A stretch of DNA of 64,000 nucleotides. Source: Lachnospiraceae bacterium. GTDB taxonomy: Bacteria > Bacillota > Clostridia > Lachnospirales > Lachnospiraceae. Both the position numbers and the translations under genes were made by a program. The notes beneath the pieces are model-generated. The model saw only the letters and a program-made list of their open reading frames with translations. It was not told the DNA's origin and did no database searches. Of the stretch, positions 44,601-51,622 are shown one piece after another. Position 1 is the first letter of the stretch; each line of letters starts with the position of its first letter. Location: NCBI GenBank assembly GCA_017542245.1, contig JAFXXN010000198.1, positions 1 through 64,000 on the forward strand, read 5' to 3'.

Positions 44601-46502
44601 TGAAAGCAGATCAAGGGAAAACTCATATCCGATGACTGCAGCAATCTCTAGTAAGGTAACAGCATCTTCGTCCAATAAGGACATCTTCCGCTTTATGATA
44701 CTGACAACCTCGTGCTCGGAATTAACTGCTCGGAGCTTGTCCCAGTCATGTTCAAGAGTTCTGTTACTTACGGTTATAACTCCATCCTCGAGCATAGAAC
44801 GGAGAACATTGATGGTAAAATATGGGTTACCATCAGTCTTTTCTATCATATAGGTTGTGAGAACGTTACATTCCTGTCTTGGAAGATTAAGAATGTCGGC
44901 AAGGTACTCACACATACGTGTTTCATTAAAAGGTTTAAGAGGCAGATCCAAAAAGCCTTCACAGCTTCTCAGCCTTGAAATGACAGAAGCAATCAGAGGA
45001 TTTTCCTCTGTTGAATCAAAGTCTCTCATAGTAACCACGATACATACTTTATGAGAGGATACCCGTTCAGCCATTTCACATATAAGAGCGAGTGAAGAAG
45101 AATCCGCATACTGCATATCATCGAATAATATGCAGTAAGGCCTTTCATCTCTTAACAGAGAAAGCATAAAGGTAGAGAGTAACATAAAAGAACGCTGTTG
45201 CTCTTTATAATCGTCTAATTGAGGAAGAGATACCGTCTCTGTAAGTACAGAACTCATTATAGGGCTGATACGTGCCACTGTGCTTGTAAGCCCCCCTATT
45301 AATTGTGAGAGCCTGTTCTTTTCGGTAATCTGGTGCTTCCTCTCATAAGTACCGTATATATTGGCAAATTCGTTCAAAAGCTGTTGGAAAGCTGAATACG
45401 GCGTCATACGAAACTGGGACTTAAAAGAACTTCTGAGGCATACTGTTCCGTGATTACTCAGCTCCGTAAAGAGATTATTCATAAGATCGGTTTTACCGCT
45501 TCCGGTAGCTCCGTGAACGAATATGAAATGACCTGAATTCTCAAAAGAATCTTCACAGGTCTCCTTGAGCTGTGTGAGTTCTCTGTGCCTGCTGTAAACT
45601 TTGGCTTTTCGGTTAAAACCATGAAGGATATCGTCATCTGTAATAGGAACCCCAAGTTCAGTATTTGACAGAAATCTGTCGATATCACTGATAACCTCAT
45701 TAGCTGTAGAATACCTTAATTCAGGATCTTTGCTTATAAGTTTGGTTATAATATTTGAAACATCAGTCGGAATGTTTGGATTTATATCTTCAGGGGGCTT
45801 AACGCGAACAGCAAGATGTTTATATACCATGTTGTCCATGGTGTCGGAATGGAAAGGAAGACACCCTGTTAACATATGGTACATAATGATGCCGAGAGAG
45901 TAAAGATCAGACCGCTGATCGACAGGATGGTCAAGCACACCCGTTGTTTCCGGAGCCAGGAAGCCGAAACTGTAATCTATGTCGGTATTGGCAAAACTAT
46001 TATAGTCAAGAATATAGGCCATAGCAAAATCTATAACCTTGACAAGAATATGTCCGTCTTGTTCTAATACAAGTACTCCGGGAGTTTTCAGTGATCTGTG
46101 CAACACATTAAAGCTTTGAGCATAACGCAGACCTGTTGCAATTTGTTCGGTTATGTTTAAAGCTGTCTTTATATCAAGAGTTCTGTTTAGTTCTATATAT
46201 TTATTTAGAGGCATGCCGTCGAAATATTCAAATACGATACATATAGTATCATCATATTCCCCGGCATCATAAACGCGCAACAATGAGGAATGCTCAAAGT
46301 TACGTATAACCTTCATCTCATTAAGGAACCTCGTACGCTCACTCTCAAGCTTAGTAATGGTGTACGGATTCATAATGTGAATGAGAACATATTCACTTGT
46401 ATGTAGGTGCTCCCCAAGATAAATAGTTACAAAATTATTTTTTTCCAACTGCTGGATAATTCTGTATTTATCGAAAAGAACAGTCTTTTCAAGTAATGCC
46501 AT
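41625..46502 (-). CDS. Pseudokinase-AAA ATPase-TPR-GAF-GGDEF signalling protein
   Basis: 1625 residues from the ATG at 46502 (GGAGA just upstream), preferred over 46568. Domains: N-terminal kinase-like fold (about 1-290), AAA/STAND ATPase with P-loop HGATGSGKTD (near 329), a helical TPR-like region (about 700-1250), GAF (about 1290-1440), and GGDEF with DVDFFKKCNDTYGHQFGD and the intact active site RYGGEEF (near 1535). The kinase has VLIHIM where VAIK is expected and HRSLK where HRD is expected, so phosphotransfer is unlikely. The output is probably cyclic-di-GMP synthesis. Input ligands are unknown. Confidence 0.88.
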   Translation of the reverse strand: MALLEKTVLFDKYRIIQQLEKNNFVTIYLGEHLHTSEYVLIHIMNPYTITKLESERTRFLNEMKVIRNFEHSSLLRVYDAGEYDDTICIVFEYFDGMPLNKYIELNRTLDIKTALNITEQIATGLRYAQSFNVLHRSLKTPGVLVLEQDGHILVKVIDFAMAYILDYNSFANTDIDYSFGFLAPETTGVLDHPVDQRSDLYSLGIIMYHMLTGCLPFHSDTMDNMVYKHLAVRVKPPEDINPNIPTDVSNIITKLISKDPELRYSTANEVISDIDRFLSNTELGVPITDDDILHGFNRKAKVYSRHRELTQLKETCEDSFENSGHFIFVHGATGSGKTDLMNNLFTELSNHGTVCLRSSFKSQFRMTPYSAFQQLLNEFANIYGTYERKHQITEKNRLSQLIGGLTSTVARISPIMSSVLTETVSLPQLDDYKEQQRSFMLLSTFMLSLLRDERPYCILFDDMQYADSSSLALICEMAERVSSHKVCIVVTMRDFDSTEENPLIASVISRLRSCEGFLDLPLKPFNETRMCEYLADILNLPRQECNVLTTYMIEKTDGNPYFTINVLRSMLEDGVITVSNRTLEHDWDKLRAVNSEHEVVSIIKRKMSLLDEDAVTLLEIAAVIGYEFSLDLLSYITDIKLNDMLPFIDHAVSMQFINYASARKTLVSFAHKQIYEFFLARITPDREKELHYWIAKGIEAKYSGETTQHLYRLVYHFLMADDDKGVKRYCLDAAHLAESSNANEEAINYYKKSLELMGNRTAANLQSWIAVKKSLINLNLVTGHFNDALSIANELLPLMEDNLEKAKLFKSIGVGHFRQGNFRDCITSLMTALKSLDFKFPSSEAEMALMLHSLKAGIMFTNGSDITKNRASTGESTRRDTDISEQDKVIVSVLQTLIWVYAYTSKTSFNYTLLRLYTYAIKKFGNSPELGFGASALVVYYGLNNEKKKAKLAQSLTLTLRKSIGDRFGYARSLFVSGAFSIMESEHVKAVKYLNEALDVFNEIGDMWEINNTYIYLCMAFYMSGRFEEGRETCEKAIALSQKLNDKFNLLIASSIMVACLACKGNFSLAEAAADSASKLNDELPIPFAQCFYRAMIGVLKLEQNKFEDAEKHLNIAQNYIDSVRFVDVPLMNVTSHLAIAKISLFQGERNSLLQELRVRQEAYLRTLCTQAISDSKTYPCFLLPAYRAMAKYASMINKPKKADDYYKEGILLASETQNVFDNALIHYEYGLFLLDQHRTEESRYNIFDAYMNFSSINASLYIKKCEELITTRYANNFISNSLMADISSKQNRMNVDRKVNTLLRMGERLTSTLEIEELQNKVLQDAVELAGAERGILFLYPETGEKKLYVASIFNTGNFDSYSYDWILEDVELTKQPVVINDVQSDEFRKNYSQMVRYGIKSVMAMPMFVRGKLYGVIYLDSRLVRGIFSNEYMETIGFIANQSGAPIENARLYHRAITDGLTQLYGRSYLDNLIIDKTSDPDKAKLSALMLDVDFFKKCNDTYGHQFGDEVLKQVASIMKKVTGNRGTACRYGGEEFVILLDSNNAETAISIAEKIRQTIETTSVPFNEGSKVTLVSITVSIGVSIWTSKMERVELIEHADKALYSAKRNGRNQVILWNKELG

Positions 46503-46617
46503 ACCGGTCTCCGAAAAAATATATTGTAATACCCCGCATTTTACGTATAAAATGCCATCATCTTTCATTATAGCACATTTTCTTCAAGAAAGATAGTAAA
46601 ATTTATTATTTTTCTGC

Positions 46618-46646
46618 TTGACTTTTTCTGCTTTTAGTTGCATAAT
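46618..46646 (+). promoter_or_regulatory. Promoter of tRNA-Pro
   Basis: TTGACT (46618-46623), 17-nt spacer, CATAAT (46641-46646), 35 nt before the tRNA. Confidence 0.65.
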
Positions 46647-46680
46647 ATTACCCGTGCAAACTTGCAGTAAAAATGTTTGT

Positions 46681-46754
<74 letters not shown>

Positions 46755-46767
46755 TTCAGTAGGAAAT

Positions 46768-46807
46768 GGCGGGAATGCCCATTTTTAGGGCGTTCCCGCC
46801 GTTTTTT
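46768..46807 (+). terminator. Terminator after tRNA-Pro
   Basis: GGCGGGAATGCCC/GGGCGTTCCCGCC stem with a 7-nt loop, then GTTTTTTT. Confidence 0.9.
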
Positions 46808-46916
46808 TCTCCGGAAAATAGGGCGATTTTTGATTGACCTTGATTAACCTATGCTTAAAGTGCTGATAAATACAGGGTTTTATAGGTATGAAGAACAAAC
46901 GGTCTGTTATTGCATG

Positions 46917-46945
46917 TTGACATTTATATGGATTTTTGATATTAT
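46917..46945 (+). promoter_or_regulatory. Promoter of the double M15 peptidase gene
   Basis: TTGACA (46917-46922), 17-nt spacer, TATTAT (46940-46945). Confidence 0.75.
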
Positions 46946-46998
46946 CACTTTGTGAAACGAGTTTTTTATATCCTGATAACAAGGAGGAGAAACAAAAA

Positions 46999-48660
46999 AT
47001 GAAAGCCATGGGAAAACGTTTTTTAGCACTGCTTCTTGTGTGTTTAACTGCCCTGACCATATCAGGAATCGGGTATCTGAAAATAAAGGCAGATGATACT
47101 CCCAATATAGTCAGACCTAAGATTTCCGTAGAAGTAAACGGAGATTCGGTTATAGTAACGATCAAGAAAAATACGACAGCGGAAGGCTATCTTATTTATG
47201 CAAAAGCTCAGGGAGAAAAGAAGTATAGTTTTATAGGTCAGCTGGACAAAGACGGATTTAAAAAGAGAAAATATACCTTTTACGGTCTTTCAAAAGGGAA
47301 CTACTACATAAAGGTAAAAGCATATTCAGGTACAGTTGCATCAAAATACAGCAAAGCCAAAAAGGCTGTTATTACTGCCACATCTGAATATAAGTATTCG
47401 GATGACTCTTCAGATTTCGTACTTTTAACCGATGTAGTTCCAGATGCGATACTTGAGATACGTTATTATTCAACTTATAATTTTGTCGGTGACAGGATTG
47501 ACGGATATGAAGAGCCACTCGCTTTTCTTACCAGAGAATCTGCTGAAGCTTTAAAGGAAGTAAGTGACGAGCTTAAGGAGATGGGATACCGTTTAAAGAT
47601 TTTTGATGCTTATCGTCCTCAGAAGGCAGTTACAAACTTTATGAACTGGGCTCTTGATAGCGAAGATACCCGTATGAAGAAATATTTTTATCCCGAGCTT
47701 AAAAAGAGTGTTCTTTTCCCATTGGGATATATTGATGCACATTCTGGACACAGCCGCGGAAGTACTGTAGATCTTACTCTTTTTGATATGAATACCGAAA
47801 AAGAAGTTGATATGGGCGGTACCTTCGATTATTTCGGCGAACTGAGCCATCCTGATTATACCGGTATCACAAAGGAACAGTATGATAATCGTATGCTTCT
47901 TCGTGAAGTTATGACGAAGCACGGGTTTAGACCTTTAGCAGAGGAATGGTGGCATTTTACTCTTGAGAAGGAACCTTATCCGGATACTTATTTTACTTTC
48001 TCAATTAACAGTAAAAATATAGTAAACAGTGCAGATGAAAAGAAAGCAGAGGATTTCTATATTTCAGAAATAACGGATGATATTTTTGATAGGATAAAGG
48101 GGAAATCTTTTAAAGATGACTGTACGCTTCCGAGAGAGGATCTGAGATATCTTCATGTTTTACATAAGGATCTTGAAGGAAATACTTTAGAAGGCGAGAT
48201 GATAGTAAATTATCACATAGCTGAAGATGTTCTTGATATTTTAAAGAAACTTTACGAGGCCGATTATCCTATAGAAAAAATGGTTCTTATTGATGAATAT
48301 GATGCGGACGATGAAGCGTCTATGGAAGACAACAATTCTTCATCTTTTAATTTCCGTTTCATATCACATACTACCAGAGTTTCAAAACATGGTTTAGGAT
48401 TGGCGGTAGATATAAACACTTTATATAATCCTTATACAAAGATTGTTGATGGTGTAAGGATCATAGAGCCTATAACCGGCGAGCCTTACCTTGACAGAGA
48501 TGCGGATTTCCCTTATAAAATAGATGAAAACGATCTGTGTTACAAGCTTTTTATAGAAAAAGGTTTTGAGTGGGGCGGATCATGGGAAGACAGAAAAGAC
48601 TACCAGCATTTTGAAATACCGACAGCTAAAATAGCGGAGTGGTATCCGGAAAGCGCTTGA
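46999..48660 (+). CDS. Secreted double M15-family D-Ala peptidase
   Basis: 553 residues from the ATG at 46999, 10 nt after AAGGAGGA. Signal peptide (about 5-30), an Ig/Fn3-like domain (about 38-125), then two M15 zinc peptidase domains. The first is VanX/DdpX-like: DAYRPQKAV, HSRGSTVDL with zinc His and Asp, and EEWWHF with Glu and His. The second is M15C-like: SKHGLGLAVDIN and DYQHFEIP. Both keep the zinc ligands. Likely substrates are D-Ala-D-Ala dipeptide or peptidoglycan stem peptides outside the cell. Two M15 units in one chain are unusual. Confidence 0.83.
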   Translation: MKAMGKRFLALLLVCLTALTISGIGYLKIKADDTPNIVRPKISVEVNGDSVIVTIKKNTTAEGYLIYAKAQGEKKYSFIGQLDKDGFKKRKYTFYGLSKGNYYIKVKAYSGTVASKYSKAKKAVITATSEYKYSDDSSDFVLLTDVVPDAILEIRYYSTYNFVGDRIDGYEEPLAFLTRESAEALKEVSDELKEMGYRLKIFDAYRPQKAVTNFMNWALDSEDTRMKKYFYPELKKSVLFPLGYIDAHSGHSRGSTVDLTLFDMNTEKEVDMGGTFDYFGELSHPDYTGITKEQYDNRMLLREVMTKHGFRPLAEEWWHFTLEKEPYPDTYFTFSINSKNIVNSADEKKAEDFYISEITDDIFDRIKGKSFKDDCTLPREDLRYLHVLHKDLEGNTLEGEMIVNYHIAEDVLDILKKLYEADYPIEKMVLIDEYDADDEASMEDNNSSSFNFRFISHTTRVSKHGLGLAVDINTLYNPYTKIVDGVRIIEPITGEPYLDRDADFPYKIDENDLCYKLFIEKGFEWGGSWEDRKDYQHFEIPTAKIAEWYPESA

Positions 48661-48671
48661 TAAAACAGACT

Positions 48672-48697
48672 GGGGCTGTGAAAATTTTCACAGCCCC
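48672..48697. terminator. Bidirectional terminator
   Basis: A perfect palindrome, GGGGCTGTGAAAA followed by its complement. It stands between the M15 gene and the convergent unknown operon. Confidence 0.75.
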
Positions 48698-48735
48698 TTA
48701 AATTTTCTTAAAGATAGATGATGAGATTTGTTAAC

Positions 48736-48915
48736 TTATAGGATTCTCCATCTGCTATTGTAGCTGTCAAGTCTGCGCAGATCTTCACAGTCACTGCCAT
48801 AGCGTGCCTGTATTTCTCTGTACAGTCTTTCAAGAGATTCTTTTTCTCCATTCTTACAGATGCTTTCAACCATTTCCCTGTACTTGTAATATTCGTTTGT
48901 AGGTATACTTGCCAT
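48736..48915 (-). CDS. Small 59-residue protein, last gene of an unknown operon
   Basis: Read directly from the sequence: ATG at 48915, 59 codons, TAA at 48738-48736. AAGGAGGA lies 8 nt upstream, a near-perfect ribosome site. The protein starts MASIPTNEYYKYREMVE and ends SYNSRWRIL. It is charged and helical, with two Cys (near 20 and 43) and no membrane segment. It sits 25 nt after the coiled-coil gene on the same strand. Family not recognised. Confidence 0.7.
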   Translation of the reverse strand: MASIPTNEYYKYREMVESICKNGEKESLERLYREIQARYGSDCEDLRRLDSYNSRWRIL

Positions 48916-48940
48916 GATTTTGTTCCTCCTTGTGTTTTTG

Positions 48941-49960
48941 TTATAATATCGGATTTTGTAAAATAAATCCGAGATAGTTCTCTACATAATTGGTTCGATC
49001 TATTAGATATTGATTATAGGCGGATTTTTGAATTACTTTTGATAGTGTATATATTTCATCTTTAACTGCTGCATGATAAATGTTTCCTTGTTCGATTCCT
49101 TTTGTTACATTTTCTCCGATGGTATTGATTTTGTTTACCATTGAAGAAAAGCTACTATTCAGGTCGTTTTGAAGCTTAGTAAAATTATTATTAACAGAAA
49201 CCAGTTCGTTATATAAGCCTTTTTGATTTTCCAGAACTTGGGAAAACCCTTTTTCAACAGATAATCTAAGTTTCTCAATAGATCCTGTAATACGATTAGC
49301 TCGTAATTCTTCCATGTAGAATCGACAGGCTCCTCGTTCGCCTGTTAAATTTTTAGCGATCCCCATTTCAAGATACTTTTTAAGCTGAAAAACTGCTTCT
49401 GCATGTTGAAAATCATGATGAAGGATATTTCTGCCGTATAAAGTTTCAAGTGCATTATTAAATGTTGTTTCCTGTGATGTGAATTTTTGTTTTTCAGATT
49501 CCAAAGAATCTAATGCTGCGTCAACCATAGATGAAAAATGCAGTTTAAATTCTGCATTTCTGGTTGCCCATTCGGCATATGCTTTTTCATTTCTTATTTT
49601 TCTGGCTTCGTTTTCTGCGTCACGAGCAGATTTACCGGAAATTTCCTCAACTATTAATTCTTCATAATATTGGAGTTCTGCTTTGAGCGTCTTTATTTCT
49701 TTGAAATTCAATTTGAGGTATGCATCTGTAAGTCTTTTTTTCCTGTTATTTATAATATTTTCATAGGATGTTCTTGCTTCTCCAAGCATTTCTTCTTTTT
49801 TTGGAGGATCTGATATATTAGGTATTGTACCGCTTAGATATTTTTTTTCTATTTCCAGTATTTTTTCTCCTAAAAATGAAATCATTTTAGTACTGGTATA
49901 AAGACCTTGTTCTGCTTCAAAACAGGCCTCTAGGTATTGAATCTGTTCTTGAGTAGTCAT
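48941..49960 (-). CDS. Coiled-coil protein of unknown function
   Basis: 339 residues, almost entirely helical and charged; long heptad-like stretches lie at about 55-175 and 225-290. No membrane helix or signal peptide. AAGGA lies 8 nt before the ATG, and the gene starts 4 nt after the 94-residue gene. The N-terminal FEAEQGLYTSTKMISFLGEKI segment and the layout are of the kind seen in proteins co-encoded with small unknown partners on mobile islands, but I recognise no family. Confidence 0.65.
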   Translation of the reverse strand: MTTQEQIQYLEACFEAEQGLYTSTKMISFLGEKILEIEKKYLSGTIPNISDPPKKEEMLGEARTSYENIINNRKKRLTDAYLKLNFKEIKTLKAELQYYEELIVEEISGKSARDAENEARKIRNEKAYAEWATRNAEFKLHFSSMVDAALDSLESEKQKFTSQETTFNNALETLYGRNILHHDFQHAEAVFQLKKYLEMGIAKNLTGERGACRFYMEELRANRITGSIEKLRLSVEKGFSQVLENQKGLYNELVSVNNNFTKLQNDLNSSFSSMVNKINTIGENVTKGIEQGNIYHAAVKDEIYTLSKVIQKSAYNQYLIDRTNYVENYLGFILQNPIL

Positions 49961-49964
49961 ATTC

Positions 49965-50249
49965 TTAATCCTTATTTTGAGATATAACTATTTGGTTTTT
50001 CAGTATCCCGGCTTTTACAGAAACAATATATGAGACATCTTCTGTTCCCGGAGGTATTTCCAAAGAGCCTCTTTGAGCGGATGATCTCGGCACTGAAATC
50101 TCCAAAAAATGATGATCTTCATCTACGTAAAACTCAATAAATTCACCGCTTTTAATAATATTAAACGGTTTATGATCTATTATAATAGTCATATCAACTA
50201 CGTATCCTATGAAATTTCTTTTTCTTGTAATTGTAATTTTCCGTTTCAT
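49965..50249 (-). CDS. Small beta-rich protein, unknown
   Basis: 94 residues with a basic start (MKRKITITRKR) and alternating short strands; it could be an Ig-like or PEGA-like sandwich. No signal peptide. AAGGAGA lies 8 nt before the ATG. It follows the interrupted gene by 21 nt and precedes the coiled-coil gene by 4 nt. Confidence 0.62.
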   Translation of the reverse strand: MKRKITITRKRNFIGYVVDMTIIIDHKPFNIIKSGEFIEFYVDEDHHFLEISVPRSSAQRGSLEIPPGTEDVSYIVSVKAGILKNQIVISQNKD

Positions 50250-50270
50250 AATATATCTCCTTAAATATTT

Positions 50271-50957
50271 TTATAATTGCCGTAAACTTCTGTCAGAATA
50301 TTCTCTTAAATCTTCAGTATAATGCAGGTAAAAATCTGGCCACGGTTTAAATGGTACACCATGATGATCACACCCATATACTACGAGCAATCGATATGGT
50401 CCTTGTTCATCGCGCCAAATTTGATTAGCTATATGAAATTCATAATCAGGGGTATCAGAATAGTGTATAACAAATGCCCATTTTTCACAGACAGCATTTG
50501 TTAATTCCCTAAGTTCACTTTAAGATGATAACGGTTTGTTAAGGGTACAGACTAAAGATTCTTTTTCATTGTGGAACATAGATACAGTATTCATCCTAAA
50601 ACGTACAAATCCAAATTCTGTATCTATTTTAGATACACTACTTCCTACGGCATTAAATACTTCCGGATAGAGTTTTTGATAGTCTTTTTTCTTTGAAGTT
50701 CCATAACCTGAAGATTTATAACTGTTGTGCCCGGTATTATCTTTAAAATGTTCTATTATAATTGTTGGTAAAAACATAGAAAGGAATGCTATAACCAGAG
50801 AGACCGGCATATTTATAAAAAATACTATAAATGCAATAAGCTCACCTACAATATGTGCGAGATAGTATGCATCTTTCTTAAAAAATAACCTTGGGGTAAG
50901 AACCCCCAAAAAACCTACATATAACACAAAAAATTCTAGATATATCCACCAAGGCAT
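50271..50957 (-). pseudogene. Membrane protein gene interrupted by an in-frame TAA
   Basis: The frame runs 145 codons from the ATG at 50957 (GGGAGAG upstream) to TAA at 50522-50520, then continues in the same frame for 82 sense codons to TAA at 50273-50271. The continuation (starting SELRELTNAVCEKW, ending SDRSLRQL) has normal coding character, no ATG or GTG start of its own, and ends 21 nt before the next gene, as expected for one 227-residue protein. The N-terminal part has a hydrophobic opening and two membrane helices within about 4-70. Family unknown. Either a nonsense mutation or read-through. Confidence 0.68.
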
Positions 50958-50989
50958 TATTTTTCTCTCCCTTATATTTTTTAAGAATC

Positions 50990-51276
50990 AAAAAGGGCAT
51001 CAGATGTTTTCCACACCTGATGCCCTCGTATATATACGTAAAGGAATACAAAAGAAACCGCAGACAACTTGTAAAAATGTATAACAAAACAATAGCCGTA
51101 TATAGCAAAATGCTCTTTTTCAAGGAAAAACACTTGCCAAAAGACTTTTATAATGATATACTTCTGATTGTGTATCGCAGTTTTTCTGTATTGTGTGGCA
51201 ATTGGTCTGCCAACCTTGCTTCCGGGTGTTACCAGCACCCGGAAGTGGTACACACTACATGCCCTTCATTTTGATC
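50990..51276 (-). ncRNA. Candidate non-coding RNA
   Basis: On the minus strand a TATAAT (51288-51283) precedes about 285 nt with no ribosome-site-preceded ORF. The stretch holds a perfect 10-bp hairpin CTTCCGGGTG/CACCCGGAAG (51245-51219) and a small TTGG-CAGA-CCAA hairpin. It ends at an intrinsic terminator, GGGCATCAG/CTGATGCCC then TTTTT (51025-50990), which lies before the start of the interrupted gene. It could equally be an attenuated leader of that operon. No known RNA family recognised. Confidence 0.42.
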
Positions 51277-51288
51277 CTAGAAATTATA

Positions 51289-51483
51289 TAATCATAGGAT
51301 TGGTTTAAAATCAATGTAATTTTGTGGTTTTTTGGGACTTAAATGCAAGATTTTTATGGAGGGTTTTCGACAAAACAGATGATGTTAGCATCATGCTAAA
51401 GCTTGGTTGCAAAGTTTTGGCATGGTGCTTTTTTTGAGAAGGAGGTGGTCTTGGCGATTGAAAAGCATGATATGATAGCTATT
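51289..51483. other. Gene-free stretch before the MATE promoter
   Basis: It holds an ATCCTA/TAGGAT inverted repeat straddling 51289 and a terminator-like hairpin at 51387-51435. I see no gene. Confidence 0.5.
51387..51435 (+). terminator. Orphan intrinsic terminator
   Basis: AGCATCATGC pairs with GCATGGTGCT (one G.U), followed by seven T. No + strand gene ends just before it, so it may end an unseen transcript. Confidence 0.6.
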
Positions 51484-51512
51484 TTGACTTTCTTTGGCCA
51501 ATTTGCTATAAT
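51484..51512 (+). promoter_or_regulatory. Promoter of the MATE fusion gene
   Basis: TTGACT (51484-51489), 17-nt spacer, TATAAT (51507-51512). Confidence 0.8.
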
Positions 51513-51622
51513 AACAGCAATATTTTTATGATAAATGACATAACAAAAGCGTAGGCGCAGTAAAACTATAGTAGTTTTCTTAAAGAGAGAAGTTGAACTC
51601 TCATGACGATCAGGAGGCTTGA

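Noticed and set aside
48941..50249. Calling the coiled-coil and small proteins a known defence system
   Set aside because: No ATPase, nuclease, reverse transcriptase or other effector motif can be read in them, so only the unknown-operon observation is reported.
51020..51274. 84-codon + strand and 90-codon - strand ORFs in the gap before the MATE gene
   Set aside because: Neither has a ribosome site, and both cross hairpins, including an intrinsic terminator.
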